64,000 nucleotides of DNA from Micromonospora sp. WMMD882 (GTDB taxonomy: Bacteria > Actinomycetota > Actinomycetes > Mycobacteriales > Micromonosporaceae): NCBI RefSeq assembly GCF_027497255.1, contig NZ_CP114903.1, forward strand, positions 1 to 64,000, written 5' to 3'. The notes below the pieces were generated by a model. That model saw only the letters and a list, made by a program, of their open reading frames with translations, ran no database searches and was not told where the DNA came from. The stretch's first letter is position 1. Each line of letters starts with the position of its first letter. The position numbers and the translations under genes are program-made. Below, one piece after another: positions 8,468 to 17,537 of this stretch.

Positions 8468-9210
8468 AGCAGGTAGCCGCCGATCACCGTGCCGAAGACC
8501 ACGATCAGGGTCCTCAGCGCCACCGCCGGCAGCCGGCGCACCAGCCGCGCGCCCGCGTACCCGCCGACCAGGGTGGCCGGGGCGACCACCGCCACGGCCA
8601 CCCAGTCGACCGGCCCGAACACCGCGAAGACCACCAGCGTGGTCACCCCGACCACCGCCGAGAGCAGGTTCTTCAACGCCGTCACCCGCACCAGCGGGTC
8701 GTCACGTACCAGCGCCAGTCCGGCGACCAGCATCACCCCGAGCGCCGCGCCGAAGTACCCCCCGTACACCGAGCCGACCAGCACCATCGCCTGGAGGGTG
8801 ACCACCCGGCGGCGCAGCCCCACGTCGCGCGGATGCCCGACCAGCCGGCGCAGCGGCCCCTGGAACGCCAGCACCGCCGTCGCGCCCAGCACCAGGAACG
8901 GCACCACCAGCTCGAACGCCCGCGCCGGGGTGTTCAACAGCAGCAGCGTCCCGCCCACCGTGCCCAGCGCGGCGGTCGGGACCAGCGCCACCACCGTCCG
9001 CCGGGGCGGCAGGTCCCGCCAGCTCCCCGCCACGCTGGCCAGGTAGCCGGGGGCGACGGCCACCGAGTTGGAGACGTTCGCCGGCACCGGCGGCAGCCCG
9101 GCCGCGAGCAACGCCGGGAACGTGATCAGGGACCCGCCGCCGGCCGCCGCGTTGACCATGCCCGCGGCCAGACCGGCCGCGAGCAGCAGCAGAACAGCGG
9201 AAACGTCCAT
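8449..9210 (-). CDS. TauE/SafE-family anion permease
   Basis: 253 aa on the minus strand, with seven to eight hydrophobic segments and the TauE/SafE hallmark near the N-terminus, GLAAGMVNAAAGGGSLITFPAL. Internally repeated halves (GGSLITFP and a later VYGGYFGAALGVM) are typical. The family exports sulfite, sulfonates or other small organic anions; the substrate here cannot be assigned. The gene is convergent with the SSS permease, overlapping by 19 bp. Confidence 0.85.
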   Translation of the reverse strand: MDVSAVLLLLAAGLAAGMVNAAAGGGSLITFPALLAAGLPPVPANVSNSVAVAPGYLASVAGSWRDLPPRRTVVALVPTAALGTVGGTLLLLNTPARAFELVVPFLVLGATAVLAFQGPLRRLVGHPRDVGLRRRVVTLQAMVLVGSVYGGYFGAALGVMLVAGLALVRDDPLVRVTALKNLLSAVVGVTTLVVFAVFGPVDWVAVAVVAPATLVGGYAGARLVRRLPAVALRTLIVVFGTVIGGYLLYRALR

Positions 9211-9348
9211 GATCTGCCGAGCCTACCCAGGCTGCCGCCCGGCGCCCCGGCGCCCGCCGCCCACCCGACGACCCCGCACGGCGGGCCGCAGCCGCGAACG
9301 ATCCGCCCGGTGCGCGCTTCGGCGGCGTGGAAACGGGAAGAGCCCGGC

Positions 9349-10935
9349 ATGCCCGCCCCAGCCCGCCGGGCCGCCCACGCCCGGGCCGCCCACGCCCGGG
9401 CCGCCCACGCCCGGGCCGCCCACGCCCGGGGCGTCTCCGCGAGCCCGGCCGGCGTCGGTATCCTGGCCGCCGCCGGGCTCGCCGCCGTGCTCCGGCTGCC
9501 GTTCGTCGGCGCCGGCCTCGGCATGGACGAGGGCGGGTACGCGCACGTCGCCCGGGAATGGTCCCGGGGCGTGCCGCTGTACCGCGAGGCGTGGCTGGAC
9601 CGCCCCCAGGGGCTGCTCCTGACGTACCGGCTGCTGCTCGACCTGGACCCCGACGGCGGCGCGATCCGCCTCGGCGCGGTGGTCGCCGGCACGCTGATCA
9701 CCCTGGCGGTCGGCGCGGCCGGCTGGCAGCTCGCCGGCCGCCGGGCCGGCGTGGTCGCGGCGGCCCTCTACGCGACCGTCGGGGTGGCCCCCCGACTGGA
9801 GGGGTTCACCCTCAACGGCGAGCTGCTGGCCGGCGTCCCGGCGACCGTCGCGGTGGTCGCCGCGCTGCGCTGGCGGCGGCACGGCGGGCCGGGCTGGCTG
9901 GTCGCCGCCGGCATCGCCGCCGGGGCCGCGCTCACCATGAAACCCTCGGGCGTCGACGGCCTCACCGCCACCCTGGCCGTCGCGGCCGTGACCACCGGCC
10001 GCCGCCTCTCCGGGTACGGCCCGGCGCTGGCCGGCGCGGCCGGGCCGCTCGCCCTGTGCGCCCTGCACGGGGTGACGGTCGGCTGGTCGGAGTACTGGCA
10101 CGCGCTGGCCGGCTACCAGCTCGCCGCCCTGGGCGGCCCGCAGTCCGGTGACCGGGCCGCCGCCCTGCTGCGCAGCCTCGGCGCCGCCGCCCCGGAACTG
10201 GCCGCCCTCGCCCTGCCGGTAACGGTCGCCCTGTCCCTGCCGCGCGCCGGGCTGTCCCCGTCGCGTGCCGCCCCGCCGTCACCGCGCGCCGTCCCGGCCG
10301 CCCTGAGCCGGGTACGCCGGCCGGGGCCGACCGGGGTGATCATGGCCGGCTGGCTGGGCGGGGGAGTGGTCGGGGTGAACCTGGGCGGCGCGTACTGGCC
10401 GCACTACTGGGTGCAGCTCCTCCCGCCGCTGACCGTGCTCGCCGCCGTCGCGGTGACCCGGGTCGACCGCCCCGCGCTGCGGACCGGCCTGGTCGCCGTG
10501 GCGCTCCTGCCGCACCTGGTCTGGCTGGGCGCGCTGGCTCCGGCCACCCCGCAGCAGCGCCGGCAGGCCGTCCCGTACGCGGAGGCGGCCCGCCGGGACG
10601 CGGAGATCGCGGCGGTGATCCGCGCCGCGACCGGCCCCGACGACCGGATCTTCGTGCTGGTGTCCCAGGCCGACCTGTACTTCCTGACCGACCGGCGCAC
10701 CGACTACCCGTACCTGTGGGGCAAGCCGATCGAGAAGATCCCGGCCGCGTTGCCCCGGCTGCGCGCCATGCTCGACGGCCCGGACCGCCCCCGGCTGGTG
10801 GTGCTCAACCACGATCCGGCCCGGGTCGACCCCACCGGCGCGACCAGCCGCATCCTCGCCACCCGCTACCGCCTGTGGCGCACCGTCGAGGGCGTGCCCC
10901 TGCTGCGTGCCGTGGACGAGCCGCCGGCGGGTTGA
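9349..10935 (+). CDS. Multi-pass membrane glycosyltransferase (GT39/ArnT-like)
   Basis: 528 aa from ATG 9349. About 10-12 hydrophobic segments follow a basic N-terminus. The early loop GLGMDEGGYAHVAREW carries the D-E pair typical of the first external loop of GT-C enzymes, which use lipid-linked sugars outside the membrane. The N-terminus contains four tandem copies of a 15-bp repeat. The start is uncertain because the repeat region precedes the first membrane helix and no strong ribosome site is seen. Acceptor and sugar are unknown. Confidence 0.75.
   Translation: MPAPARRAAHARAAHARAAHARAAHARGVSASPAGVGILAAAGLAAVLRLPFVGAGLGMDEGGYAHVAREWSRGVPLYREAWLDRPQGLLLTYRLLLDLDPDGGAIRLGAVVAGTLITLAVGAAGWQLAGRRAGVVAAALYATVGVAPRLEGFTLNGELLAGVPATVAVVAALRWRRHGGPGWLVAAGIAAGAALTMKPSGVDGLTATLAVAAVTTGRRLSGYGPALAGAAGPLALCALHGVTVGWSEYWHALAGYQLAALGGPQSGDRAAALLRSLGAAAPELAALALPVTVALSLPRAGLSPSRAAPPSPRAVPAALSRVRRPGPTGVIMAGWLGGGVVGVNLGGAYWPHYWVQLLPPLTVLAAVAVTRVDRPALRTGLVAVALLPHLVWLGALAPATPQQRRQAVPYAEAARRDAEIAAVIRAATGPDDRIFVLVSQADLYFLTDRRTDYPYLWGKPIEKIPAALPRLRAMLDGPDRPRLVVLNHDPARVDPTGATSRILATRYRLWRTVEGVPLLRAVDEPPAG
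9371..9430 (+). repeat. 15-bp coding tandem repeat (4 copies)
   Basis: CCGCCCACGCCCGGG is repeated four times exactly (9371-9385, 9386-9400, 9401-9415, 9416-9430). It is in frame and encodes an A-H-A-R-A periodic stretch at the N-terminus of the glycosyltransferase. The unit is a multiple of three, so copy-number change would lengthen or shorten the cytoplasmic tail without frameshift. Confidence 0.9.
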
Positions 10936-11073
10936 CCCTGCTCCGGGCGCAACCCGACGGGGCCGCTCCGGCCGTTTCCGCTCCGTTCACATTTTCGGGC
11001 CGCATCTCGGTGACCCTGGTGGCACCTCGACGGTTTCCTGGCGAGTGAGTGAACTTTCGCTCCCGCAGGTCCA

Positions 11074-12510
11074 ATGAAACAACGGTGGCGCAGATCACGT
11101 TTGAATGCGGCGCACCGGGTGCGAGCTGCCATTTCTTCAATTTGCGATAGTCCCCGAAAACGCTTGCCGTGGCCGACTGTTGACCGACGGCAAGGAAGCC
11201 TTATAGCCACGACGTACTACTACAACTCCCGCAACTGGCTGGTCCGGATGGACACCGCCGGCAACACCCGTTACAACTTCCAGTACGACAAGAGCGGCAA
11301 CCGTACCCACACCTGGTTCGCGACGAACGACACCAACAGCGCGTGGGCGATGCGGACGGTCACCACGTACGACAAGTCCGACCGGGTCCGCCGGATCACC
11401 ACCACCCGTGACTCGGCCAGCCCGGCGACGGTGTTCGACGTCAGCTACTGCTACGCCGGGTACGTCTCCGGTCAGCCCTGCTCCACCGCGTCAGCGGACG
11501 ACACCGGTCTGCGGCAGTGGCAGAAGAACGAGGTCAGCGGTGAGATCAGCCGGTATGACTACGACGACGCCAACCGGTTGACCAAGGCCACCGACCACCA
11601 CGGCAAGACCTACGAGTACACCTACGACGCCAACGGCAACCGCAAGACCGTCAAGGTGGACGGGGTCACCACCCAGACCCTGACCTACAACTCGGCGAAC
11701 CAGGTCACCACCACCAACAACACGTACGACGGTCGGGGTAACCAGACCCGGGTGAGCGCACCGTCGGTGAACCCGGTGACGTACAACTCGATCAAGCAGA
11801 TGGTGGGCGCGAACGCGGCCACCTACAGCTATGCCGGCACCGACCAGGTCGAGCTGGTCGGCACCGCCTGGGCCACCCTCCAGTACGGCATGGAGGACCA
11901 GCACGGGATGCCGTGGTTGCAGTCCTGGACGTACGGTGGGTCTACTGCCTATGTGGAGCGGGACGGCTTCGGCAGCCCGTTGGGGTTGCGGATCGGCGGT
12001 GTCGATCACGCGTACGTGCTCGACGGGTTGGGTTCGGTGGTGGCGATCGTGCGGGCGGACGGGTCGAAGGTCGCGTCGTACCAGTACGACCCGTACGGTA
12101 CGGCGACGGCGGTGGACGAGTACTCGTTGGGTCAGACCAGTCTGATCCGGTACGCGGGTGGGACGTTCGACGCGACGACCGGGTTCACGAAGTTCGGGCA
12201 GCGGTGGTACAACCCGGTGCAGGGTCGCTTCACCCAGCAGGACAACCTCAGCTTCGTAGGCAGCCCGCGGCATGGCAACAGGTACGCGTACGCGGGGGGT
12301 AACCCCACCAACAATGTCGACCCGACAGGTATGTGGGGGCCGGACTGGTTGGAATGCGGCTTGGCGGCGGTTGGCCTTGCAGTCGCCATCGGTGCCATCT
12401 TCACGCCGATCGGTATGGTCGGCTTCTTCGTGGGGTACGGATTGGCTGCGGCCGGCGTAGTGACGGGCTGCTACGACGACAACGGTGATCCGATCGGCGG
12501 CACGTACTAG
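11074..12510 (+). CDS. RHS repeat core protein, 5'-truncated tip region
   Basis: The frame is open from ATG 11074 (478 aa), but RHS homology begins abruptly near 11209 (TTYYYNSRNWLVRMDTAGN). The preceding ~45 codons are not RHS-like and no export signal is present. YD repeats (GEISRYDYDDANRLT, YEYTYDANGN) lead to the RHS core (RWYNPVQGRFTQQDN, then NRYAYAGGNPTNNVDPTG). After the core is a variable tip of about 60 aa, mostly hydrophobic and ending CYDDNGDPIGGTY. Intact RHS toxins are far longer, so this looks like a displaced C-terminal cassette, probably not independently exported. The 270 bp upstream hold no gene; a short inverted repeat (11163-11170 with 11187-11194) lies just before the RHS junction. 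Confidence 0.75.
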   Translation: MKQRWRRSRLNAAHRVRAAISSICDSPRKRLPWPTVDRRQGSLIATTYYYNSRNWLVRMDTAGNTRYNFQYDKSGNRTHTWFATNDTNSAWAMRTVTTYDKSDRVRRITTTRDSASPATVFDVSYCYAGYVSGQPCSTASADDTGLRQWQKNEVSGEISRYDYDDANRLTKATDHHGKTYEYTYDANGNRKTVKVDGVTTQTLTYNSANQVTTTNNTYDGRGNQTRVSAPSVNPVTYNSIKQMVGANAATYSYAGTDQVELVGTAWATLQYGMEDQHGMPWLQSWTYGGSTAYVERDGFGSPLGLRIGGVDHAYVLDGLGSVVAIVRADGSKVASYQYDPYGTATAVDEYSLGQTSLIRYAGGTFDATTGFTKFGQRWYNPVQGRFTQQDNLSFVGSPRHGNRYAYAGGNPTNNVDPTGMWGPDWLECGLAAVGLAVAIGAIFTPIGMVGFFVGYGLAAAGVVTGCYDDNGDPIGGTY

Positions 12511-12544
12511 GCCGTCGCCCTCACAGCGAAAGGGGTTGATTTGC

Positions 12545-12736
12545 GTGAAGTTCCCACCGCGGCCTGCTCTTGCATTATTTTCTCTCGTTATGGTCTTAGT
12601 GTTTCTCAGTCAGGTCGTGGCCGGTTTCGCCGGTCCCGTGAGCATCGTTCTCGCAGTTCTCGCCGGTGTTTTCCTGATCTGGGCAGTCGTCGGTCTTTGG
12701 ATGCAGCGAAGCTCACCCAGGAACAAGGAATCTTGA
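12545..12736 (+). CDS. Small membrane protein, candidate RHS-tip immunity protein
   Basis: 63 aa from GTG 12545, preceded by GAAAGGGG. It starts 34 bases after the RHS stop. Two hydrophobic segments (ALALFSLVMVLVFLSQVV and a second around SIVLAVLAGVFLIW) end in a short polar tail SSPRNKES. Position directly behind a polymorphic RHS tip with hydrophobic character is what a cognate immunity protein would show. That function is inference from context; I recognise no family. Confidence 0.55.
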   Translation: MKFPPRPALALFSLVMVLVFLSQVVAGFAGPVSIVLAVLAGVFLIWAVVGLWMQRSSPRNKES

Positions 12737-12764
12737 TCTGGTTGTGAGGCGACAATAGTTCTAC

Positions 12765-12802
12765 GCGGCCCCGTCAGTACCTAAGAACGCTGACGGGGCC
12801 GC
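12765..12802. terminator. Hairpin terminator after the RHS/small membrane gene pair
   Basis: Perfect 13-bp arms, GCGGCCCCGTCAG (12765-12777) and its complement (12790-12802), with a 12-base loop. No T-run follows, which is common for actinobacterial intrinsic terminators. It ends the RHS-tip transcription unit. Confidence 0.75.
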
Positions 12803-12904
12803 CCCTGCGCGATGTTCGGCCTCGTCGGCGTCGCCATGCCCGTCGGCTACGTAGCTGCAGTCCTGGACGCGCCGGCCCTGAAGTCGGCTGACCAGTTGGC
12901 GGGA

Positions 12905-12947
12905 GCTCGTGGAGCCGAGGCCGTGCCACGGCCCCGGCTCCACGAGC
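12905..12947. repeat. Near-perfect 21-bp inverted repeat
   Basis: Arms 12905-12925 and 12927-12947 pair over 21 bp with one mismatch and a single-base centre (cruciform-like). It sits exactly at the left edge of the decayed RHS fragment. It may mark the rearrangement endpoint or be a second terminator. Confidence 0.7.
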
Positions 12948-13071
12948 AGCACCGCATGCCGTGGTTGTAATCGTGGACGTACGGTGGGGTCGTCCGGGCC
13001 CACGGGTCGAAGGTCGCGTCGTACCAGTACGACCCGTACGGTACGGCGACAGCGGTGGAGGAGTACCGTCC
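12946..13071 (+). pseudogene. Decayed, internally deleted RHS fragment
   Basis: 12946-12990 closely matches 11899-11943 of the RHS ORF (ATGCCGTGGTTG then TGGACGTACGGTGG). 13009-13071 matches 12059-12121 almost exactly (GGTCGAAGGTCGCGTCGTAC and onward). About 115 bp between the two blocks are missing and a TAA interrupts the frame. This is a remnant of a second RHS core, as expected where RHS tips are swapped by recombination. Confidence 0.8.
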
Positions 13072-13205
13072 TTGCCATTCTGAATTTGGCTTTTGCGTTG
13101 GATCGAGGACCACACCAGCCTGCGACGCCGGTACCGACCAGCGCTTGTCCGACCGGCCCGGGAAGCGGAGTGAGCCCGCGTGGCCCGCAGGTCGGAGCGG
13201 GCCGG

Positions 13206-13661
13206 CTACTGCTCGACCCGGAGGTTCCAGGTCAGGCCGGGTGGGGCGGCCACCCGGATCCGGTAGGTGGCCGGCGCGTCGACGACGATCTGATGGGTGA
13301 ACGGCACGCCCCGCAGGTCGTCACACCGTACGGGCAGCACCGCCAGCGGCTCGACGTGCAGCTCCAGGGTGCCGTGGGCGCATCGACCGGTCAGCCACAG
13401 ATCACCCACGGCGACCCGGGCCTCGCCCACCTGGCGTGTGCCTTCGGTGGCGGCGACGACCAGGAGCGTCGGCCCGTCGCCGGTGGGCGGTGTGCCGACC
13501 ACGGGCGCCGGCGCGGGCCGGCGGGACGGGCCGGTGGCCGGCACGCTGTCCGCCGTCACCGCCGTGTCCGTCGCCCGGTCACCTGCCGGGGTGCAGCCCA
13601 CGAGCGTCAGGGCGCAGAGCGCGCCGACGACGAGAAACGGGAAGGAGATCCGCTGGGCCAC
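13206..13661 (-). CDS. Lipoprotein of unknown function
   Basis: 151 aa with a lipoprotein signal (ALCALTLVGC, lipid-attachment Cys23), a Pro/Ala/Thr-rich linker to about residue 60, and a beta-rich C-terminal domain with two further cysteines (GRCAHGTLELHV and PVRCDDLRG) that could form a disulfide. I recognise no named family. It stands alone, about 100 bp from the decayed RHS fragment. Confidence 0.7.
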   Translation of the reverse strand: MAQRISFPFLVVGALCALTLVGCTPAGDRATDTAVTADSVPATGPSRRPAPAPVVGTPPTGDGPTLLVVAATEGTRQVGEARVAVGDLWLTGRCAHGTLELHVEPLAVLPVRCDDLRGVPFTHQIVVDAPATYRIRVAAPPGLTWNLRVEQ

Positions 13662-13823
13662 CAGGACACCCTTTCAGCCGGCCGCGCGAACGGCCAGAGG
13701 CCGGGCAGCTCGAACGTCGTACGCCGCGTCGGCACCGGTTCCGCAGATCCGCTGACGGAATGACGGTCTTGCGCCCTGGCCCGCAGGTCGGGGCGGCGAC
13801 GGTGTCACCCGTAGGGGGCCAGG

Positions 13824-14435
13824 TCAGCGCCCGCCGTCGGCCGGCACACGCCACATCCGGTGGAACGGCGTGCCGTCGCCGAGCCGGATCGCCGAGGGCG
13901 TCAGGTCGACGTAGCCGTGGCGGCGGTACAACCGCCGGTTGTCGTCGCCGGTGGCCTCCAGGTAGGCGGGGAGCCCCGCCCGATCGAGCCGGGCGTGGGT
14001 GATCCGCATGAGCGCGCTGCCGAGGCCGCGTTTCCATTGGGTCGGGTCGACCGCGAGGAAGGCCAGGTGCCAGTGCGGCTCGCCCGGGTGGTGGGCCTCG
14101 AAGAGGTCGTCGAGTTCGACGAAGCGGTCATGATGGGGTCCGGCGAGCTCGGCGAGGCGTTCCTCGTAGCGCTCCGGCGCGCCCGGCTCGGTCGTACGGT
14201 CGAACCACACCGCGGTCGCCGACCGGTCGGCGGTCAGCAGGACCTCGCCGGCCCCGGCCGCGGCGTGCGCGGCGAGCAGGTGGAAGAAGCCCCGCATGGT
14301 GGCCAACCGCCGGGCGGGATCCGGCACCAGGTAGTGGTTCGCGGCCAGGTGGTCGAAGGACCGGGCGATCAGGTCGGCGGCGACGGCCACCTCGTCCGCG
14401 CTGGTCACCTGCCGGACGCTCCCGGGCGTGGTCAT
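13824..14435 (-). CDS. GNAT-family N-acetyltransferase
   Basis: 203 aa from the ATG at 14435, which has GAGAGGTGA upstream; longer versions read into basic low-complexity sequence. GNAT features are WHLAFLAVDPTQWKRGLGSAL (acetyl-CoA loop with R-G-L-G-S-A) and AYLEATGDDNRRLYRRHGY near the C-terminus. The acceptor substrate is unknown. It is divergent from the membrane protein at 14658. Confidence 0.88.
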   Translation of the reverse strand: MTTPGSVRQVTSADEVAVAADLIARSFDHLAANHYLVPDPARRLATMRGFFHLLAAHAAAGAGEVLLTADRSATAVWFDRTTEPGAPERYEERLAELAGPHHDRFVELDDLFEAHHPGEPHWHLAFLAVDPTQWKRGLGSALMRITHARLDRAGLPAYLEATGDDNRRLYRRHGYVDLTPSAIRLGDGTPFHRMWRVPADGGR

Positions 14436-14657
14436 CGTGGTCACCTCTCGTCGTGGGCGGGACCTGAACAGCGCACACCGCCGCTTCTTCCTTCGGCGCC
14501 GCGTTGACGCCGCTGGTCGTGGCGGTGGCCGCCGGCCCGGTCCTGCGCTGACCGTACGCCGGAACGGGTTTGTCGGCGTCGACGCCGGGTAGCCGCCGTC
14601 GGCCGGTCCGGGTGTTCCCGCCGTCCGATGGTCGCCATCCACCGTGGGAGAGACGTC

Positions 14658-16304
14658 ATGACCGGGGACGAGCCGCCCGCCGAGGACCTCGCCTCGGTAC
14701 GCGGACTGCTGCGCGGCTACGACCGGGCCCGGGCGGGGGCGGCGGAGCTACGGCCGGTGGTGTGGAGCCGCAGCCGACCGTGCGTGTGGTGGTCGTGGTG
14801 GCTGCCCCGGCCGACGCTGCTGACCCGCTTCTATCTGAGCCGGCACATCGAACGCAGCCTCGGCGCGCTGGAACGCGAGTACCACGCCCGCGAGGCGCTG
14901 GGCAAGCTGAATGACGCCGAGCGCGGCGACCGTGAGCTGTGCGCCGCCTACCACCGGTCGCTGCGGACGCCGCGTCAGCTCGTCGCGGTCCTCGCCTACG
15001 TGGTGGCGGCTCTCGTCGTCGCGCAGATCCTCGTGGTGAAGTCGGAGTACTTCGAGGACCTGGTCTCCAGGATCGTGTGGACGGAAGAGAACGCGGTGCG
15101 GGACAGCGAGGAGGACCGGGCGCGGGAGGCGCTCCGGCTGGTCGCGAAGACCTTCAGCGGAAGCCCCGCCACGTCGGTGGACGTCGTCGACCGCACCATG
15201 GGGATGACGGGCACGGCGGTGGTTGTCCTGTTCGCCGCGGTCATCTTCGTCGCGTACCTGAGCACCCGGATGCTCGTGCCGGCCTTCCGGCTCAAACGGC
15301 AACTGCTGTGTCTGGCCGACCAGACCGGGTGGGGTGTGCGGGACACCGCCGCCGGATGGTTCGTCAACAAGTCGGTAGGGGCCTACGCGCGGGAACGCGC
15401 CGTGTTCCAGAAGGCGGGGGCCCGACCGCCCGCCGAGTGGCCGATAGACCTGATCATCCTGGCCGCGCCCCCCGTGCTCCTGGTGAGCATCGCCGTGGGG
15501 TACGTCCGCTTCGCCGAAGGGTACGCGTACCCGCTCGCCCTCTCGGTCTGGTTCTTCGCGGCCTTCGCCCTGCGGGTCGGCTGGTTGTACTCGTGCAACA
15601 GGCGGCGTCACACGGCTCCCGAGCCGGGCGCGGACGACGGGTCGGACGGCTTCGGGCGGATTCCGCCGTTCGTGGCCCGTGGCGCGGACGGCAGCCGGGT
15701 CGAGGGCCGGACCGTTCTCGGGGTGGCCGCCTGGCCGGTGCTCGTGGTGATCCTCGCGCCGTTCCTGGACAACGTGGCCCCCTGGCTCTCCGGGCTGGGA
15801 ACGGAGGTGATCAGCCTTACCTTCGATCTGGTTCTCGCCGCGTTGCCCTGGCTCGTCATCGGCATCTGGCACTGGCTGACCGTCACCACCGGGCGTATCG
15901 AGGAGGCGTTCCGCCGGGACCCGTCCCCTCGGGCGCCTCGACGGGTGTGGGTCTCGATGCTGCTCTTCGCCTCGGTGGTGCTGTCGCCGGTCGCCGTCAC
16001 GAGGGACCTCCGGCGGCTCGGTGAACTCCTCGAAGACCCGTCGCGGCGGACGCGGCTGCGGCGGCTGGCCGGGCTCAGCGTCGTCGTACCGGTGCTGGTG
16101 TTGTCGTTCTGGGCGTCGCTGGGCGTACTGCTGTCCGATCCGGACGGCCCGGCGAGCGGCCTGCTGTACCCGGTCTTCGCGGTGACCGGCACCCTCATGG
16201 TGTTCGCGTACGGCGCCATCCTGGGGGCCGTCCAGTGGGCGCAGAACCTCCTGCTGCCCACCTGTGCGACCCTGACGCCCTTCGGCCGGTGCGACGAAGG
16301 CTGA
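14658..16304 (+). CDS. Hypothetical multi-pass membrane protein
   Basis: 548 aa from ATG 14658 (GGGAGAG upstream). About eight hydrophobic segments are visible, including LVAVLAYVVAALVVAQILVV, GTAVVVLFAAVIFVAYL and ALPWLVIGIWHWL. A loop of about 70 residues rich in E, D and R lies between the first two segments and could be extracytoplasmic. No family or motif recognised. Its 3' end lies 56 bp before the LacI gene, on the same strand. Confidence 0.65.
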   Translation: MTGDEPPAEDLASVRGLLRGYDRARAGAAELRPVVWSRSRPCVWWSWWLPRPTLLTRFYLSRHIERSLGALEREYHAREALGKLNDAERGDRELCAAYHRSLRTPRQLVAVLAYVVAALVVAQILVVKSEYFEDLVSRIVWTEENAVRDSEEDRAREALRLVAKTFSGSPATSVDVVDRTMGMTGTAVVVLFAAVIFVAYLSTRMLVPAFRLKRQLLCLADQTGWGVRDTAAGWFVNKSVGAYARERAVFQKAGARPPAEWPIDLIILAAPPVLLVSIAVGYVRFAEGYAYPLALSVWFFAAFALRVGWLYSCNRRRHTAPEPGADDGSDGFGRIPPFVARGADGSRVEGRTVLGVAAWPVLVVILAPFLDNVAPWLSGLGTEVISLTFDLVLAALPWLVIGIWHWLTVTTGRIEEAFRRDPSPRAPRRVWVSMLLFASVVLSPVAVTRDLRRLGELLEDPSRRTRLRRLAGLSVVVPVLVLSFWASLGVLLSDPDGPASGLLYPVFAVTGTLMVFAYGAILGAVQWAQNLLLPTCATLTPFGRCDEG

Positions 16305-16360
16305 GGGCGAGCGGATCCGGCGTACCGGTCGGGTGGTCGTCGATGTCGTAGGCTGCCCTG

Positions 16361-17461
16361 GTGACGGTGGCCGGGTCCGGTGCGATGACAGACGCCGGGG
16401 CGGCGACCGGGGACCGGCGGCGCGGTGACGTCTCGGTCACCCGGATCGCCCAGCTCGCCGGGGTGTCGGTGCCCACCGTCTCCAAGGTCCTCAACGGACG
16501 CGCCGGGGTCGCCGACAGCACCCGGCAGCGGGTCGAGGAGGTCATCCGGGAGAACGGCTACCGCCGGCCCGAGGCGGCCGGGCCGACGCCCGTGGTGGAG
16601 GTGCTGTTCCCGTCCCTGGACACCCCGTGGGCGCTGGAGATCCTGCGCGGCCTCACCGAGGTCGCCAACCCGCGCGGCCTCGCGGTCGCGGTGACCGAGA
16701 TGCAGGGGCGCACGGTGCCGCCGCGCGCCTGGGCGCAGGACGTGCTGGCCCGCCGCCCGGTCGGGGTCATCGCCATCACCGCCCGGCTCACCGCCGGCCA
16801 GCAGGCCCAACTGGCCAGCCGCCGGATGCCCCTGGTCGCCCTGGACCCCACCGGCGACCCGCAGCACGAGACCCCGTCCGTCGGGGCGATGAACTGGAAC
16901 GGCGGCCTCGCGGCGGCCCGGCACCTGCTGGAGCTGGGTCACCGGCGGATCGCGGTGCTCACCGGCCCGGCCGACCTGCTGTGCTGCCGGGCCCGCCTGG
17001 ACGGCTTCCGCGCCGGCCTCGACGCCGCCGGGGTCGAGGCCGATCCGACCCTGGTACGCGCCGGGGAGCTGATCGCCGACGAGGGCGTACGGGTGGCCCG
17101 GGAGCTGCTGGCGCTGCCCGACCCACCGACGGCGATCTTCGCCGGCAACGACCTCCAGGCGTTCGGCGTGTACGCCGCCGCGCACGCCGCCGGGGTGCGG
17201 ATCCCGGCCGACCTGAGCGTGGTCGGCTTCGACGACCTGTCGGTCGCGCAGTGGAGCGTGCCCGCGCTGACCACGGTCCGGCAGCCGCTGCTGCGGATGG
17301 GCGCGACCGCGATGGAGCTGCTGCTGACCCTGGCCGCCGGCCGGGAACCCACCTCGGACCGGATCGAGCTGCCGACCGTCCTGATCCCCCGCGCCAGCAC
17401 CGCCCCGCCCGGCCACAGCGCCGCCCCGGGCGCCGCCGCCCGCGACAGCGCGTCCACCTGA
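16361..17461 (+). CDS. LacI-family transcriptional regulator
   Basis: 366 aa from GTG 16361; an in-frame ATG at 16385 is an alternative. The LacI helix-turn-helix is VTRIAQLAGVSVPTVSKVLNG, followed by a periplasmic-binding-like sensor domain ending VVGFDDLSVAQWSVPALTTVRQP. It is convergent with the secreted GH9 endoglucanase 76 bp away, and a cellobiose-type (CebR-like) role is plausible. I found no CebR-like TGGGAGCGCTCCCA box in the cellulase leader. Confidence 0.9.
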   Translation: MTVAGSGAMTDAGAATGDRRRGDVSVTRIAQLAGVSVPTVSKVLNGRAGVADSTRQRVEEVIRENGYRRPEAAGPTPVVEVLFPSLDTPWALEILRGLTEVANPRGLAVAVTEMQGRTVPPRAWAQDVLARRPVGVIAITARLTAGQQAQLASRRMPLVALDPTGDPQHETPSVGAMNWNGGLAAARHLLELGHRRIAVLTGPADLLCCRARLDGFRAGLDAAGVEADPTLVRAGELIADEGVRVARELLALPDPPTAIFAGNDLQAFGVYAAAHAAGVRIPADLSVVGFDDLSVAQWSVPALTTVRQPLLRMGATAMELLLTLAAGREPTSDRIELPTVLIPRASTAPPGHSAAPGAAARDSAST

Positions 17462-17537
17462 GACACGACGGCAGCTCCGGACACGACGGTCGCCCCGACT
17501 CTCAGGAGCCGGGGCGACCGTCGACCTGTGCCCTACG

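Noticed and set aside
9371..9430. CRISPR-like or regulatory repeat array
   Set aside because: The 15-bp units abut with no spacers and are in frame inside a coding sequence.
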